Source: Branchipolynoe longqiensis
Taxonomy: Eukaryota; Annelida; Polychaeta; Phyllodocida; Polynoidae
Direction of reading: 5' to 3'
Assembly (NCBI GenBank): GCA_030323885.1
Contig: CM059192.1
Span: forward strand, 72,001 to 136,000
Length of the DNA: 64,000 nt
The notes under the pieces were generated by a model. The model was not told where the DNA came from. It worked only from the letters and a program-made list of their open reading frames with translations, and ran no database searches. This document shows positions 10,330-20,989 of this stretch, in pieces. Position 1 is the stretch's first letter; each line of letters opens with the position of its first letter. The position numbers and the translations under genes were made by a program.

Positions 10330-10540
10330 GGTATGCACTCACTCACTCACTCACTCACTCGGTCACTCACACATTCTCACTCACTCATCCACCCACTCGG
10401 TCACCCACTCGGTCACTCACACATACTCTCACTCACTCACTCACTCACCCACCCACACACACATTCATCCTCCCATTGACACACCCAATCACCCACCCAC
10501 TCACATACACTCCCACTCGCGGATTCATGCACCCACTCAT
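10330..10540. repeat. (ACTC)n-type simple repeat
   Basis: Runs of CACTCACTCACTCACTC with CACCCACC and CACACA variants. Long Thr/His/Ser open frames across it reflect the repeat. Confidence 0.9.
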
Positions 10541-11826
10541 ACACATTCTCCCTCACTCTCCCTCACTCTCGTCCCTCTCTTGTTTCACTCTCCCTCACTC
10601 TCCATCACTCTCAATCACTCTCCCCTCGCTGTGTGCCCACTGTGGGTGATTGAATTGCTGGTGCTGTCTCCACTGTTCACATTGTGCTTTTGTTGTTTCA
10701 CTCTCCCTCACTCTCCCTCACTCTCGTCCCTCGCTGTGTGCCCACTGTGGGTGATTGACTTGCTGGTGCTGCCTCCACTGTTCACATTGTGCTTCTGTTG
10801 TTTCACTCTCCCTCACTCTCCCTCACTCTCGTCCCTCGCTGTGTGCCCACGGTGGGTGATTGACTTGCTGGTGCTGCTTCCACTGTTCACATTGTGCTTC
10901 TGATGTTTCACTCTCCCTCACTCCCCCTCACTCTCCGCTCGCTGTGTGCCCACTGTGGGTGATTGACTTGCTGGTGTTGCCTCCACTGTTCACATTGTGC
11001 TTCTGTTTCACTCTCCCTCACTCTCGTCCCTCGCTGTGTGCCCACTGTGGGTGATTGACTTGCTGGTGCTGCTTCCACTGTTCACATTGTGCTTCTGATG
11101 TTTCACTCTCCCTCACTCCCCCTCACTCTCCCTCACTCTCCCCTCGCTGTGTGCCCACTGTGGGTGATTGACTTGCTGGTGCTGCTTCCACTGTTCACAT
11201 TGTGCTTCTGATGTTTCACTCTCCCTCACTCCCCCTCACTCTCTCCCTCACTCTCCCCTCGCTGTGTGCCCACTGTGGGTGATTGACTTGCTGGTGCTGC
11301 CTCCCACTGTTCACATCTGTGCTTCCTGATGTTTCACTGCTCCCTCCACTCTTCCATCACTTCCCTCACCTCTCCCTCACTCTCCCCTCGCTGTGTGCCC
11401 ACTGTGGGTGTTTGACTTGCTGGTGCTGCTTCCACTGTTCACATTGTGCTTCTGATGTTTCACTCTCCCTCACTCTCCCTCACTCTCTATCACTCTCCCC
11501 TCGCTGTGTGCCCACTGTGGGTGATTGACTTGCTGGTGCTGCCTCCACTGTTCACATTGTGCTTCTGTTGTCTCACTCTCCCTCACTCTCCCTCACTCTC
11601 GTCCCTCGCTGTGTGCCCACTGTGGGTGATTGACTTGCTGGTGCTGCCTCCACTGTTCACACTGTGCTTCCTTTGTTTCACTCTCCCTCACTCTCCATCA
11701 CTCTCCCTCACTCTCCCCTCGCTGTGTGCCCACTGTGGGTGATTGACTTGCTGGTGCTGCTTCCACTGTTCACATTGTGCTTCTGATGTTTCACTCTCCC
11801 TCACTCCCCCTCACTCTCCCTCACTT
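10541..11826. repeat. ~105-130-bp minisatellite upstream of DNAJC12 exon
   Basis: About eleven units, each with GCTGTGTGCCCACTGTGGGT, then GATTGACTTGCTGGTGCTGC, then CCACTGTTCACATTGTGCTT and a CTCTCCCTCACTCTCC block. Two further units at 12182-12390 follow a LINE insertion. The final, divergent unit supplies the pyrimidine tract and AG of the 12399 exon, so the array is an amplified intron 3' end. Confidence 0.93.
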
Positions 11827-12181
11827 TATTAAACTGTGTGGATTTCATGGCCCTGCGCCAACACTTTTACACTGCAAACAACATGCAAGACCTTTTTACT
11901 AAAGTAAAACAAGAAAAGATTTTAGCTTTTTTGAGGGCAGCTGGTTTGTACCAACTCATATAAGTTTTTAAACAAATTTCATCAGTGAATAATACTATCA
12001 TTTAGACTTTTATTTAGCTATATGATTGTGAGTTTACAAAATTCATGAGTGTCCATTGACACAAAATTGATTGTATGCTTTTACATGTAAAAGCGATGGT
12101 TTGAACAAAAACAAACATTTCTCGCCGTGAATATGGCCTATGCTGCCGACACGGCGTAAGGCAACCACCAATCAATCAATC
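11826..12181 (+). pseudogene. LINE 3' end (C-terminus and CAAT-tailed 3' UTR)
   Basis: An open frame 11826-11963 encodes the last 45 residues of a LINE protein, with a Cys near its start, FMALRQHFYTANNMQDLF and a final FLRAAGLYQLI. This is the layout of many APE-type LINE C-termini. The 3' UTR ends with TATGCTGCCGACACGGCGTA, then AGGCAACC and (CAAT)n. The same end recurs at 39766 and, in part, at 15829. It is 5'-truncated and interrupts the minisatellite. This LINE differs from the one at 13741. Confidence 0.7.
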
Positions 12182-12398
12182 AACCCTCACTCTCCCTCAC
12201 TCTCGTCCCTCGCTGTGTGCCCACTGTGGGTGATTGAATTGCTGGTGCTGTCTCCACTGTTCACATTGTGCTTCTGTTGTTTCACTCTCCCTCACTCTCC
12301 CTCACTCTCATCCCTCGCTGTGTGCCCGCTGTGTGCCCACTGTGGGTGATTGAATTGTTGGTGCTGTCTCCACTGTTCACACTGTGCTTCTGTTTCAG
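12182..12398. repeat. Last units of the ~110-bp minisatellite, with splice acceptor
   Basis: Two units continue the 10541-11826 array. The second runs into CACTGTGCTTCTGTTTCAG at 12380-12398, directly before the coding exon. Internal units have CTTCTGTTGTTTCAC or CTTCTGATGTTTCAC at the same place, so the working AG corresponds to AC in the other units. Confidence 0.9.
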
Positions 12399-12477
12399 AC
12401 GGAGCAGATTCTGGCCGAGTACAAAGTGAGGGTCCTGCAGTGTCACCCGGACAAGCACCAGGACGACCACACCGCGC
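12399..12477 (+). CDS. DNAJC12: DNAJC12-like exon, J-domain helices II and HPD loop
   Basis: Encodes 26 codons plus one base, including QILAEYKVRVLQCHPDKH. HPD at 12444-12452 is the J-domain tripeptide that stimulates Hsp70 ATPase. The segment aligns closely with the matching part of vertebrate DNAJC12 and insect JDP, and its length between HPDKH and the next helix is identical after splicing. The acceptor is TTTCAG at 12393-12398 and the donor GTACGT at 12478; the downstream intron is phase 1. DNAJC12 is a cytosolic Hsp40 co-chaperone; in vertebrates it assists folding of aromatic amino acid hydroxylases. The preceding exon, with the initiator Met and helix I, was not found upstream in the window. 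Confidence 0.93.
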
Positions 12478-13165
12478 GTACGTGTGTGTGTGTGGTGTGT
12501 GTGTGTGTGGTGTAGCCAGTGTGTGTGTGTGTGGTGTGTAGCCAGTGTGTGTGGTGTGTAGCTGGTGTGTGTGTGGTGTGTATCTGATGTATGTTGTGTA
12601 GCCGGTGTGTGTGTGGTGTGTAGCCAGTGTATGTGGTGTGTAGCCGGTGGGTGTGGTGTGCACCTGGTGGGTGTGGTGTGTAGCCAGTATGTGTAGCTGG
12701 TGTATGGTATGTAGCTGGTGTATAGTGTGTAGCCGGTGTGTATAGCTGGTGTGTGGTGTGTAGATGGTGTGTGGTGTGTAGATGGTGTGTGGTGTGTAGC
12801 AGGTGTGGTGTGTAGCTGGTGTGTGGTGTGTAGCCGTTGTGTGGTGTGTAGCTGGTGTGTGGTGTGTAGCCGTTGTGTGGTGTATAGCTGGTGTCTGGTG
12901 TGTAGCTGGTGTGTGGTGTGTAGCTGGTGTGTGGTGTGTAGATGGTGTGTGGTGTGTAGCTGGTGTGTGGTGTGTAGCCAGTGTGTGGTGTGTAGCCGTT
13001 GTGTGGTGTGTAGCCGGTGTGTGGTGTGTAGCCGGTGTGTGGTGTGTAGCCGGTGTGTGGTGTGTAGCCGGTGTGTGGTGTGTAGCCGTTGTCTGGTGTG
13101 TGGTGTGTAGCCGGTGTGTGGTGTGTGGCAGGTGTGTGGTGTGTAGCCAGTGTATGGTGATTGTG
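12478..13165. repeat. 18-bp minisatellite starting at the splice donor
   Basis: Units of GTGTGTGGTGTGTAGCCG begin within a few bases of the donor of the 12399-12477 exon, first as GT-rich variants. Because 18 is a multiple of three, frames stay open on both strands (up to 328 codons on the minus strand). These are artefacts rich in Thr/His or Val/Cys. Confidence 0.95.
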
Positions 13166-13253
13166 CACTGAGGTAAATGTGCCTGTAAATTCATCACACT
13201 GTGTGTATGTCTACCTGCTAGTCGTCCGTCCCTCTTCTCTGCAGCGTGTTTAA

Positions 13254-13600
13254 AGTTGCATAGTCCAATGGTTTTCACTTTCTGAAATTGTTCTGAGATA
13301 AATATATTGAATTGGTTGTTATAACCTACCTTACTTTAGTTTGAAGTAACTTTCATTTTTAATGGCTAACCTTCGAGATATTTGAGGTGCAAACATCCTA
13401 AATTGATTTTGGCAAGCATGCCAAAACTCTAACACCATAGGCTTATGCAGTAACAGGTTCTGTTAAATTGACTCAGTATGCCCTTCTATGTGGCAACAAA
13501 TGTTTAATAAATGCACCAATATCTAAGTTAGATAATTAGAATCAAATCTAGGTGAGTGTTTTTGTTTTGAAAATTTAATGCTTCATCGGACTATGCAGCT
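13254..13600. mobile_element. M3: TTAA-flanked MITE, complete
   Basis: The ends are inverted: AGTTGCATAGTCCAATG on the left and CATCGGACTATGCAGCT on the right. TTAA lies immediately outside at 13250-13253 and 13601-13604. Length is 347 bp with no coding capacity. TTAA duplication is the target preference of piggyBac-type transposases, though the termini do not look like classical piggyBac. This is the commonest element in the window, with about ten full or partial copies. Confidence 0.88.
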
Positions 13601-13832
13601 TTAACCTGATTTAATTCTAATTCTGACAGTCTATAAGTACGTCCTTTTGAACATGCATCTATTGTATTAAAGTTACATAGTCCAAAAATCCTAAAATTGT
13701 CGAAAATAAACACATGTGACCTTACATATCCAACTTAGATCATCATCATCATCATCATCATCATCATGCTGTCTGTCGCGATGCGACAAAGACTGCTTTC
13801 ATTACTTGACTGCCGCTCTCCATTTAGCTCTG

Positions 13833-14394
13833 CTATGAGAGTTGCGTCCATGAGTCGGTCTTAATGTCTCTCAGCTTCAGGTTTCTCTTGATGGTATCCT
13901 TGAACCGGAGACGAGGGCGCCCTCTCTTTCTGTAACCAGAAGACAGTTGAGAATAGAGGATCTGCTTTGGTAGCTTGTCTGATGACATCCTCATGAGGTG
14001 TCCAGTCCACCGGAGATTCTTTTTGATCAGAAGATCTTCCATAGAGGGCAGCGAGTATTTCCTTATTTGTCACTTTGTCCTTCCAGGTTAGCCTCATGAT
14101 TGAACGCAGATGCCACATCATGAATGCATGCAGCTTTTTCACCTGTCGTCTGTGCACTGTCCAGGCCTCGGCTCCGTATAGTAGGGTGGAGAGCACAATT
14201 GCACGGTAGATCTTGCCTTTGACCCGAATGGACACATGGTGGTTGTTCCAGAGTCTCTGGCGTAGTCGGCCGAAAGATTCGCTAGCCTTGGCCATCCTCC
14301 TCTGTATTTCAGCATCAATGCGTCCATCACTTGATATAGTGCTTCCGAGGTAGGTGAATTCCGGAACAGAGTTCAGCTTGTTTCCATCAACCAT
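13833..14394 (-). pseudogene. LINE reverse transcriptase, C-terminal part (frameshifted)
   Basis: Reads FTYLGSTISSDGRIDAEIQR, then LSTLLYGAEAWTVHRRQVKK and TWKDKVTNKEIL, the typical region after the RT domain. Near 14045 the frame changes and the remaining residues (KKNLRWTGHLMRMSSDKLPK to KLRDIKTDSWTQLS) continue in another frame to 13833. With the break near 14400-14444 this makes at least two disabling lesions in the ORF. Confidence 0.9.
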
Positions 14395-14443
14395 GATCTC
14401 CTCTCAGGTTCTTGTACAGTTGGGTTGGTACAGCACCTCCGTC

Positions 14444-15631
14444 TTACAGGCCAAACTTCTTTGATGCATCGGAGAAAGCATCCACTATTTTCTGGATCTC
14501 TTCAGCAGAGTGGGCAACCAGTGCACTGTCATCTGCAAATAGCAGCTCTCTCACCAGTATCCGAGTAGTCTTGGTCTTCGCTCTGAAGTGTGTGACATTG
14601 AATAGGTCAGCGCTCTGTCTGGACTGTATATAGATGCCATCCCCCATGTCTCGGAAAGCCTCGTCGAGCATTGCTGATAGGAAGATGGAGGCCAGTACAC
14701 AACCTTGCTTGACCCCAGTGGTAACCCCAAACGATTCCGAGACTTCCCCTCCAACATTAATGTTCGCCATCATTCCTGTATGTAGAGCCTCGATCATAGT
14801 TTTGAACTTCTCTGGGCATCCGTACTTCCTCAGTAGCTGCCATAGCCCGGTCCTCCCGACTGTATCAAATGCCTTAGTGAAATCGATAAATACCATGTAC
14901 AGTGGTCGGTCCTGCTCAATGCACTTTTCTTGTAGCTGTCGGAGACAAAATATCATATCCACGGTGCTCCAGTTACCTCTTAAGCCACACTGTGACTCCG
15001 GAACTAAATCAGGTGTTATGTGAATAGATAGTCTGTTGAGGAGGATCCTGGCGAAGATCTTGCCTGCTATGGAAAAAAGAGAGATTCCTCTATAGTTCCC
15101 ACAGTCTGTTCGATCACCTTTCTTGTAGATGGTTACAATGCTGGCATCCTTCCATGCTTGGGGTACAGAACTCTCCTCCCAGGCATTGGTGATTAGTTGG
15201 TGCAGTCTGTTGAACAGATTGTCTCCTCCGTGCTTCCATACTTCAGCAGGAATTCCATCACCCCCAGGTGCTTTGCCCTCTTTCAGGCTGGCGATTGCTC
15301 TAGCCATCTCATCCATGGTTGGAATCTCATCGAGGCATGTTTTGGTAATGCGCTGCTGGATGTTGTCCAGAGCTTCGTGATCTATGTCACCAGGGACGTT
15401 GAGTAGCTTCTGGAAGTGTTCACTCCATCTTGCCACAACTCTCTTGCTGTCAGAAAAGGTCTCCATTCCATCTGTTGATTTCAGGTGAACAGGTCCCTTC
15501 TTCACGGGTCCCCACACTTCCTTCAGTCCACTGTAGAAGCCCTTCATGTTGTTTCTGTCTGCAGCTCTCTGCAGCTCCTCTGCTTTCATTTCCCACCAGT
15601 CTGACTTCAATGCGCGGGTGCATTTTTGTAG
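14444..15631 (-). pseudogene. LINE reverse transcriptase, polymerase part
   Basis: About 396 codons carry the fingers and palm of a non-LTR reverse transcriptase. They include GGDGIPAEVWKHGG, VTIYKKGDRTDCGNYRGISL, then FIDFTKAFDTV (first catalytic Asp), GVKQGCVLASIF and FADDSALVAHS (catalytic Asp pair). The frame opens upstream to a Met at 15688, but those first codons come from the antisense of the host MITE and are not LINE sequence. It ends at a stop near 14444, where an apparent deletion and frame change separate it from the C-terminal part. Clade not assigned with confidence. Confidence 0.92.
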
Positions 15632-15957
15632 CTTAGATACTGGTGTATTATTAAGTATTTGTTGCTTCAATTTAATGGAATGCTTCACAAAAGCAATTTA
15701 ATTGAACGCGATACTAATGAAGCCTATGAGTTTTGGCAAGCACACCAAAATATAATTTGCATGTTTACACATAAAATATCTCCAAAGTTACATTTTAGGT
15801 CAAAGTTACTTGAAGCTAATAATAATATGACACGGCGTAAAGCAACCACAAAGCAATCGATCAGTCAAGCTGATATAATTAGATTAAAACAATCAACCTA
15901 ATATATTTATCTCGGAAAAAGATAGAAACTCAAAACCATCGGACTCCGCAACTTTAA

Positions 15958-16085
15958 GAAGCCAATCCGTGACCTGACTGCGCACCCGAGCGGCCGCCAG
16001 GGGGCGATCTGCTGGCGCCCCATGATGACAGCCTGAGCTAGTGGCGCCCCCCTGGAGGCCAACTGGTGGCGCAGCCTGGTGTGCG
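15958..16085. promoter_or_regulatory. Cluster of CTCF-like GC-rich motifs (tentative)
   Basis: Contains CCGCCAGGGGGCGATCTG at 15994-16011, then GTGGCGCCCCCCTGGAGGCC and CTGGTGGCGCAGCC within 75 bases. The first is close to the known CTCF core (CCASYAGGGGGCGC). It lies in the long DNAJC12 intron just before the acceptor array. Function is inferred from the motif only. Confidence 0.3.
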
Positions 16086-17862
16086 CCGGTACTGACGGCC
16101 TGTTGTCTGGTTACAGCGGGCTTGTACTGACGGCCTGTTGCCTGGTTACAGCGGGCCAGTACTGATGGCCCGTTGCTTGGTTACAGCAGGCCTGTACGGA
16201 CATCCTGTGCTTGGTTACAGCAGGCCTGTACTGATGGCCTGTTGCCTGGTTACAGCAGGCCTGTACTGATGGCCTGTTGCCTGGTTACAGCAGGCCTGTA
16301 CTGATGGCCTGTTGTCTGGTTACAGCGGGCTTGTACTGACGGCCTGTTGCCTGGTTACAGCGGGCCAGTACTGATGGCCCGTTGCTTGGTTACAGCAGGC
16401 CTGTACGGACGTCCTGTGCTTTGTTACAGCAGGCCTGTACTGATGGCCTGTTGCCTGGTTACAGCAGGCCTGTACTGATGGCCTGTTGCCTGGTTACAGC
16501 AGGCCTGTACTGACGGCCTGTTGCCTGGTTAGAGCGAGCCTGTACTCACTGCCTGTTGCCTGGTTACAGCAGGCCTGTACTGATGGCCTGTTGCCTGGTT
16601 AGAGCGGGCCTGTACTGATGGCCTGTTGTCTGGTTACACCTTGCCGGTACTGACGGCCTGTGCTTGGTTGCAGCAGGCCTGTACTGACAGTCTGTTGCCT
16701 GGTTACAGTGGGCCGGTACTGACGGCCTGTGCTTGGTTACAGCGGGCCGGTACTGACGGCCTGTTGCCTGGTTAAAGCAGGCCTGTGCTGACGGCCTGTG
16801 CATGGTTACAGTGGGCCGGTACTGACGGCCTATGTCTGGTTACAGCGGGCCAGTACTGACGGCCTCTGCATGGTTACAGCGGACTGGTACTGACAGCCTG
16901 TGCATGGTTACAGTGGGCCGGTACTGACTGCCTGTGCCTGGTTACACTGGGCCAGTACTGACGGCCTGTGCATGGTTACAGTGGGCCGGTACTGACGGCC
17001 TATGTCTGGTTACAGCGGGCCGTTACTGACGGCCTGTGCATGGTTACAGTGGGCTGGTACTGACGGCCTATGTCTGGTTACAGCGGGCCGGTACTGATGT
17101 CCTGTGCATGGTTACAGCGGGCCGGTACTGACGGCCTATGTCTGGTTACAGCGGGCTGGTACTGACGGCCTGTGCATGGTTACAATGGGTCGGTACTGAC
17201 GGCCTATGTCTGGTTACAGTGGGCCGGTACTGACGGCATGTGCATGGTTACAGTGGGCGGGTACTGACGGCCTGTGCCTGGTTACACTGGGCCAGTACTG
17301 TGGCCTGTGCTTGGTTACAGCAGGCCTGTACTGATGGCCTGTTGCCTGGTTAAAGTTGGCATGTACTGACGGCCTGTGCCTGGTTACAGTGGGCCAGTAT
17401 TGACGGCCTGTTGCCTGGTTAAAGCAGGCCTGTACTGACGGCCGGCCTGTTGCCTGGTTACACTGGGCCGGTACTGACGGACTGTTGCCTGGTTACAGTG
17501 GGTTGGTACTGATGGCCTGTTGCCTGGTTACAGCAGACTGGTACTGACGGCCTGTTGCCTGGTTACAGTGGACTGGTACTGATGGACTGTTGCCTGGTTA
17601 CAGTGGACCGGTACTGATGGACTGTTGACTGGTTACAGCGGACCGGTACTGACAGCCTGTTGCCTGGTTACAGTGGACCGGTACTGACGGACTGTTGCCT
17701 GGTTACTGTGGACCAGTACTGACAGCCTGTTGCCTGGTTACAGTGGACTGGTACTGACGGCATGTTGCCTGGTTACAGTGGACCGGTACTGACGGCATGT
17801 TGCCTGGTTACGGCGGACGGTGCTGACAGCCAGTTGCCTGGTTACAGTTGACCGGTACTGAC
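16086..17862. repeat. 34/35-bp minisatellite carrying a splice-acceptor motif
   Basis: About fifty units of GGTTACAGNGGNCCGGTACTGACGGCCTGTTGCCT (shown with variable bases as N), period 34-35. The piece CTGGTTACAGCGGACCGG recurs exactly at the junction of the DNAJC12 exon at 22425, where TTACAG is the acceptor and CGGACCGG the first exon bases. The array therefore repeats a splice acceptor plus exon start. It is interrupted near its right end by the Gypsy element and resumes for one unit at 22400-22424. Confidence 0.95.
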
Positions 17863-17980
17863 TGTAATGATGTATCGACACACTGGATTCTGTAAGGTAA
17901 CCGACTTTATTGGTTCTCGACTTCGATCACGTCACGTCCTGTTATTGGGGGGGGGCGTTCGGATACTTACATATCTTACA
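17863..17980 (-). repeat. Gypsy 3' LTR (118 bp)
   Basis: Nearly identical to 22284-22399 apart from G-run length and a few bases. It starts TGTAATGATG and ends TATCTTACA. TATTTCAGCC-type differences are not seen, so insertion is fairly recent. AATAAA occurs on the minus strand within it (TTTATTGG on plus). The CTGAC target duplication lies outside at 17858-17862. Inside, 17981-17990 reads as a purine tract on the minus strand. Confidence 0.93.
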
Positions 17981-18376
17981 TCTTCCCCTTTTATCACCAA
18001 GCAATACTTGGTCATGTAATATTTCTTACCCCATATCGTCACAACACTTAAATTAAACATGTGATATGTCTCGCGTGCAATGTTATTCTATAAAATGTGA
18101 TATTAAATCGGATGTCTGTCTAACAGTATTGCTTACTTAGTCTCTAGACTTACTTAATACGATGTTTTATGCTAGATTACACGTCCGTTCCGATGAACAT
18201 CCGTGCGTGAGTGCTGCTCATTACCGTCTATTCTTAACTGTATCCTATTGTCTACGTTCTTTGTATGACCTATCGGCGCCGTGTGACGTCATCCTATGTC
18301 TGTCTGCGTCATTGCCTTTTCTTATTCATTTAATAACGCGACCCTTCCTTGTTTGACCCACTACGTCTACGTAGTG

Positions 18377-19240
18377 CTACGTTGTATTCATGTTAAAACG
18401 TGTCGGAGGCTTACTAATTCTACCGTATCTTGTAGTGTAAGGTGAGTTATTTGTGGGTGTTAGACTCCTCTTTGTTATTTTCTCATTTACAATTGTTTGT
18501 GGACATTTGAAAATAAATTTCCTGTTTCTCCTTAACATATTACCTTTGTTATTACGAATTGTATAATCCCTCTTTCTAATGCCACCCGTCTCTGCGATGT
18601 GACCCAGCTCCCACTCATTATTATAATTTCTGTATCTAATTCGGTCTCCTACTTGTAAAAATGAATGTTCCTTGCCTGCGTGTCTGTCAAAATTTCTTTT
18701 TTGGATAAGTTGCCTATGCTGTAATTGTCTTGACATTGATGGTTCTATTGTAGCTTTTAGGCGATTATTCAATATTGGTAACCTAGATCTTAAACGTCTT
18801 GACATCAGCATCTGAGCTGGCGATGCTTTTATACCTTCTAATGATGTGTTCCTGTAGTTGAGCATGGCTATGTTAACATCAGTTTCATCCTTATGACATT
18901 TTCTTATCATGTTCTTGAAGGTCTGGACAGAACGTTCAGCCTGTCCATTACTTTGCGGGTGCATGGGATTAGTAAAGATTGGCTCAAACCCATAATACAC
19001 AGCAAAGTCATGAAATTCCCTGCTCGAAAATTGGGGACCATTGTCCGATACTACATATCGTGGAACGCCATGTCTACTAAATATTTGCTTCATAACATTA
19101 ATAACAGCCTTACTGGTAGTTTCTAACAATTCGACAACTTCGGGGAACTTTGAGTAATAATCGACAATTACTATGTAATCCTTATCCCCAACATGAAACA
19201 AGTCAACTCCAACTTTATTATATGGTACATCGGTTATCAC
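18377..19240 (-). pseudogene. Gypsy integrase catalytic core and C-terminus
   Basis: Carries the DDE triad in context: VGVDLF, SDNGPQFSS and NGQAERSVQTFK. A C-terminal region with RIRYRNYNNEWELGHIAE and RNRKFI resembles the GPY/F module. The frame differs by one base from the upstream RNase H/zinc-binding part, with the break at about 19241. The stop lies at 18377, about 400 bases before the LTR; that spacer holds no further gene. Confidence 0.92.
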
Positions 19241-20273
19241 ATGGTTGATTAATGGTTCTTTTCGCTGGCATTTTTCGACACTCTTGGCAAATAGTACATC
19301 GGGATACCGTCTCTTCTAACGTTCCCATCATCCCTGGCCAGAACACAGTGTCCCTCGCCAATTGTTTGCTTTTTATAATACCTAAATGAGCTTCATGCAA
19401 TTTTTTTAACATGTCTGTTCGCATCGATCTAGGGATAATAATTTGTGAACCCCTTAACAGTACTCCTTCAGACATGGTAATTTCGTCCTTAAATCTAAAA
19501 AACATCTGAACATCTGAGTCGAGGGCTTTTCCCTCTCTAGGCCAACCATGTATCGACAAGTCAATAATTTTTATCAGTGTCGGATCCAACACTGTTTCCC
19601 GCTTAGCGGCTTGGACCACGTCAGGATCAATCCCAATTGAAGCTACTGATATGTCCCGATCGTATAGGTCGTCAGGGGTCACACTTGATGTATGGGCTCT
19701 TGACAGGGTATCTGCAAAGAATAATTCAGTACCCTTCAAATATTGTACTTCAATATTATAATTCTGCAGCCTCATACGCATTCGTTGCATTCTTGCCGAT
19801 AGAGAATGCACCGGTTTCAACATTATTGCTACCAAGGGTTTATGATCTGTAATGACTGTGATTTCGTTTCCATAAATATAATCGTGAAATTTATTGCATC
19901 CGAAACAAATGGCTAATAACTCCTTTTCTATTACCGCATAACTGATTTGGGTGTCGTTTAGTGCTTTGGATGCCATAGCCACTGGTAATTTATCCTGGAA
20001 CAAGGTGGCACCCAATCCAAATTTGGATGCGTCTACTTGCAGAACAATGTGTTCTCTGCTATTGAAGAATCTCAACACTGGTGCGGTAGTCAATAAATAC
20101 TTCAAATTTTTGAAAGCTAAGGCTTGGTCCGCTTCCCAGTGCCAAGCTATATCCTTTTTTAATACTTGTCTTAACGGCTTTGTTATATGCGCCATGTTGG
20201 GGATAAATTTGTGTACATAACCCATCATTCCTAAGAACCGTTGCAATGCGGGTTTGTCTGACGGGCTGGGCAT
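19218..20273 (-). pseudogene. Gypsy RNase H and integrase zinc-binding domain
   Basis: Begins in the RT connection (LQRFLGMMGYVHKFIPNMA). RNase H follows with LQVDASKFGLGA, EKELLAI and ITDHKPL, then a Ty3-type LSARMQRMRM stretch. An HHCC zinc-binding domain (HEAHLG, CTICQEC) ends it. It is separated from the RT by a one-base frame change near 20380 and from the integrase core by another near 19241. Confidence 0.92.
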
Positions 20274-20355
20274 GTCGACAATTGCTTGTATTCTTTCAGC
20301 ATTGGGTTGGATACCTTCGGATGTTATAACATGTCCTACATAATTTACATTTGTC

Positions 20356-20985
20356 CTACATATCTTCGACTTGTTTCGGGTTCAGTTTCAGGTTTACTTG
20401 AATAGCTCGCTTCAGAACAGCTTCTAATCTTGAGTTATGCTCATCAATTGTTGACCCATGTACCAAGATATCATCTGTGATAACATGTACCCCTGGCAGA
20501 TCCATTAGAATCAGATTCATTTCCTGTATGAATATATCCCCGGCTGTTTTGATGCCGAACGGAAGTCTCGTAAACCTGAACCTGCCCCACGGGGTGTTGA
20601 ACGTGCATAATCTCGAACTTTCATTGTCGAGTTCGATTTGCCAGTATCCGCTATTTGCGTCAAGCACTGACAAATATTTGGCACCGTGCAACGTCGCTAC
20701 CACCTCTTCGACAGTTTTAACGGGGTAGGGACCTCGTAGGATAGCATTATTTAACCGTGTAGGATCTAGGCATATTCGTAATTTCCCCGGTTTCCTGACT
20801 ATTGTTACAGAACTCACCCAAGGGGTAGGCTCGTCTTGTTTTATGATAACCCCTAGGTCTAACATCCTTTTTAGTTCCATTTTGACATCGTCCACAATTG
20901 CTAATGGCACTCGACGTGGAGGGTCGATTACAGGGCATATGTTCTTATCAATGTAAATCTTAGCATTAACTTTGATGAGGCCTAA
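20356..20985 (-). pseudogene. Gypsy reverse transcriptase
   Basis: The palm motifs are LDANSGYWQIEL, RLPFGIKTA and a YxDD-box equivalent VITDDILVHG near 20468-20485. The frame is open upstream of the first Met (20910) to about 20985, where a PPRRVPLAI segment typical of the Gypsy RT start is encoded. The preceding gag-protease frame ends at 20990 in a different phase. A stop after VEDM at 20356 follows the frame change. Confidence 0.92.
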
Positions 20986-20989
20986 ACCC

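Larger units (their letters stand above)
13741..15631 (-). mobile_element. APE-type LINE, 5'-truncated insertion
   Basis: The insertion is bounded by a 7-bp target duplication (CTTAGAT). On the minus strand it ends with the hairpin word GTCGCATCGCGAC, then GACAGC and an (ATG)n tail, the 3' end used for target-primed reverse transcription. The 5' end is truncated inside the protein, upstream of the polymerase palm, so no endonuclease is present. The same hairpin and trinucleotide tail ends the short retroposons at 2700 and 33270. Confidence 0.9.
13671..15953. mobile_element. M3 copy split by a LINE
   Basis: The left part 13671-13740 and right part 15639-15953 together form an M3 element with AGTTACATAGTCC and ATCGGACTCCGCAACT ends. 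TTAA lies outside at 13667-13670 and 15954-15957. The LINE 13741-15631 interrupts it, with CTTAGAT repeated at both junctions (13734-13740 and 15632-15638). A scrap of another LINE tail (GACACGGCGTAAAGCAACC) lies at 15829-15847. Confidence 0.88.

Noticed and set aside
12292..13278. A 328-codon His/Thr-rich minus-strand frame.
   Set aside because: Antisense to the 18-bp array and to the true DNAJC12 exon; its length comes from the repeat.
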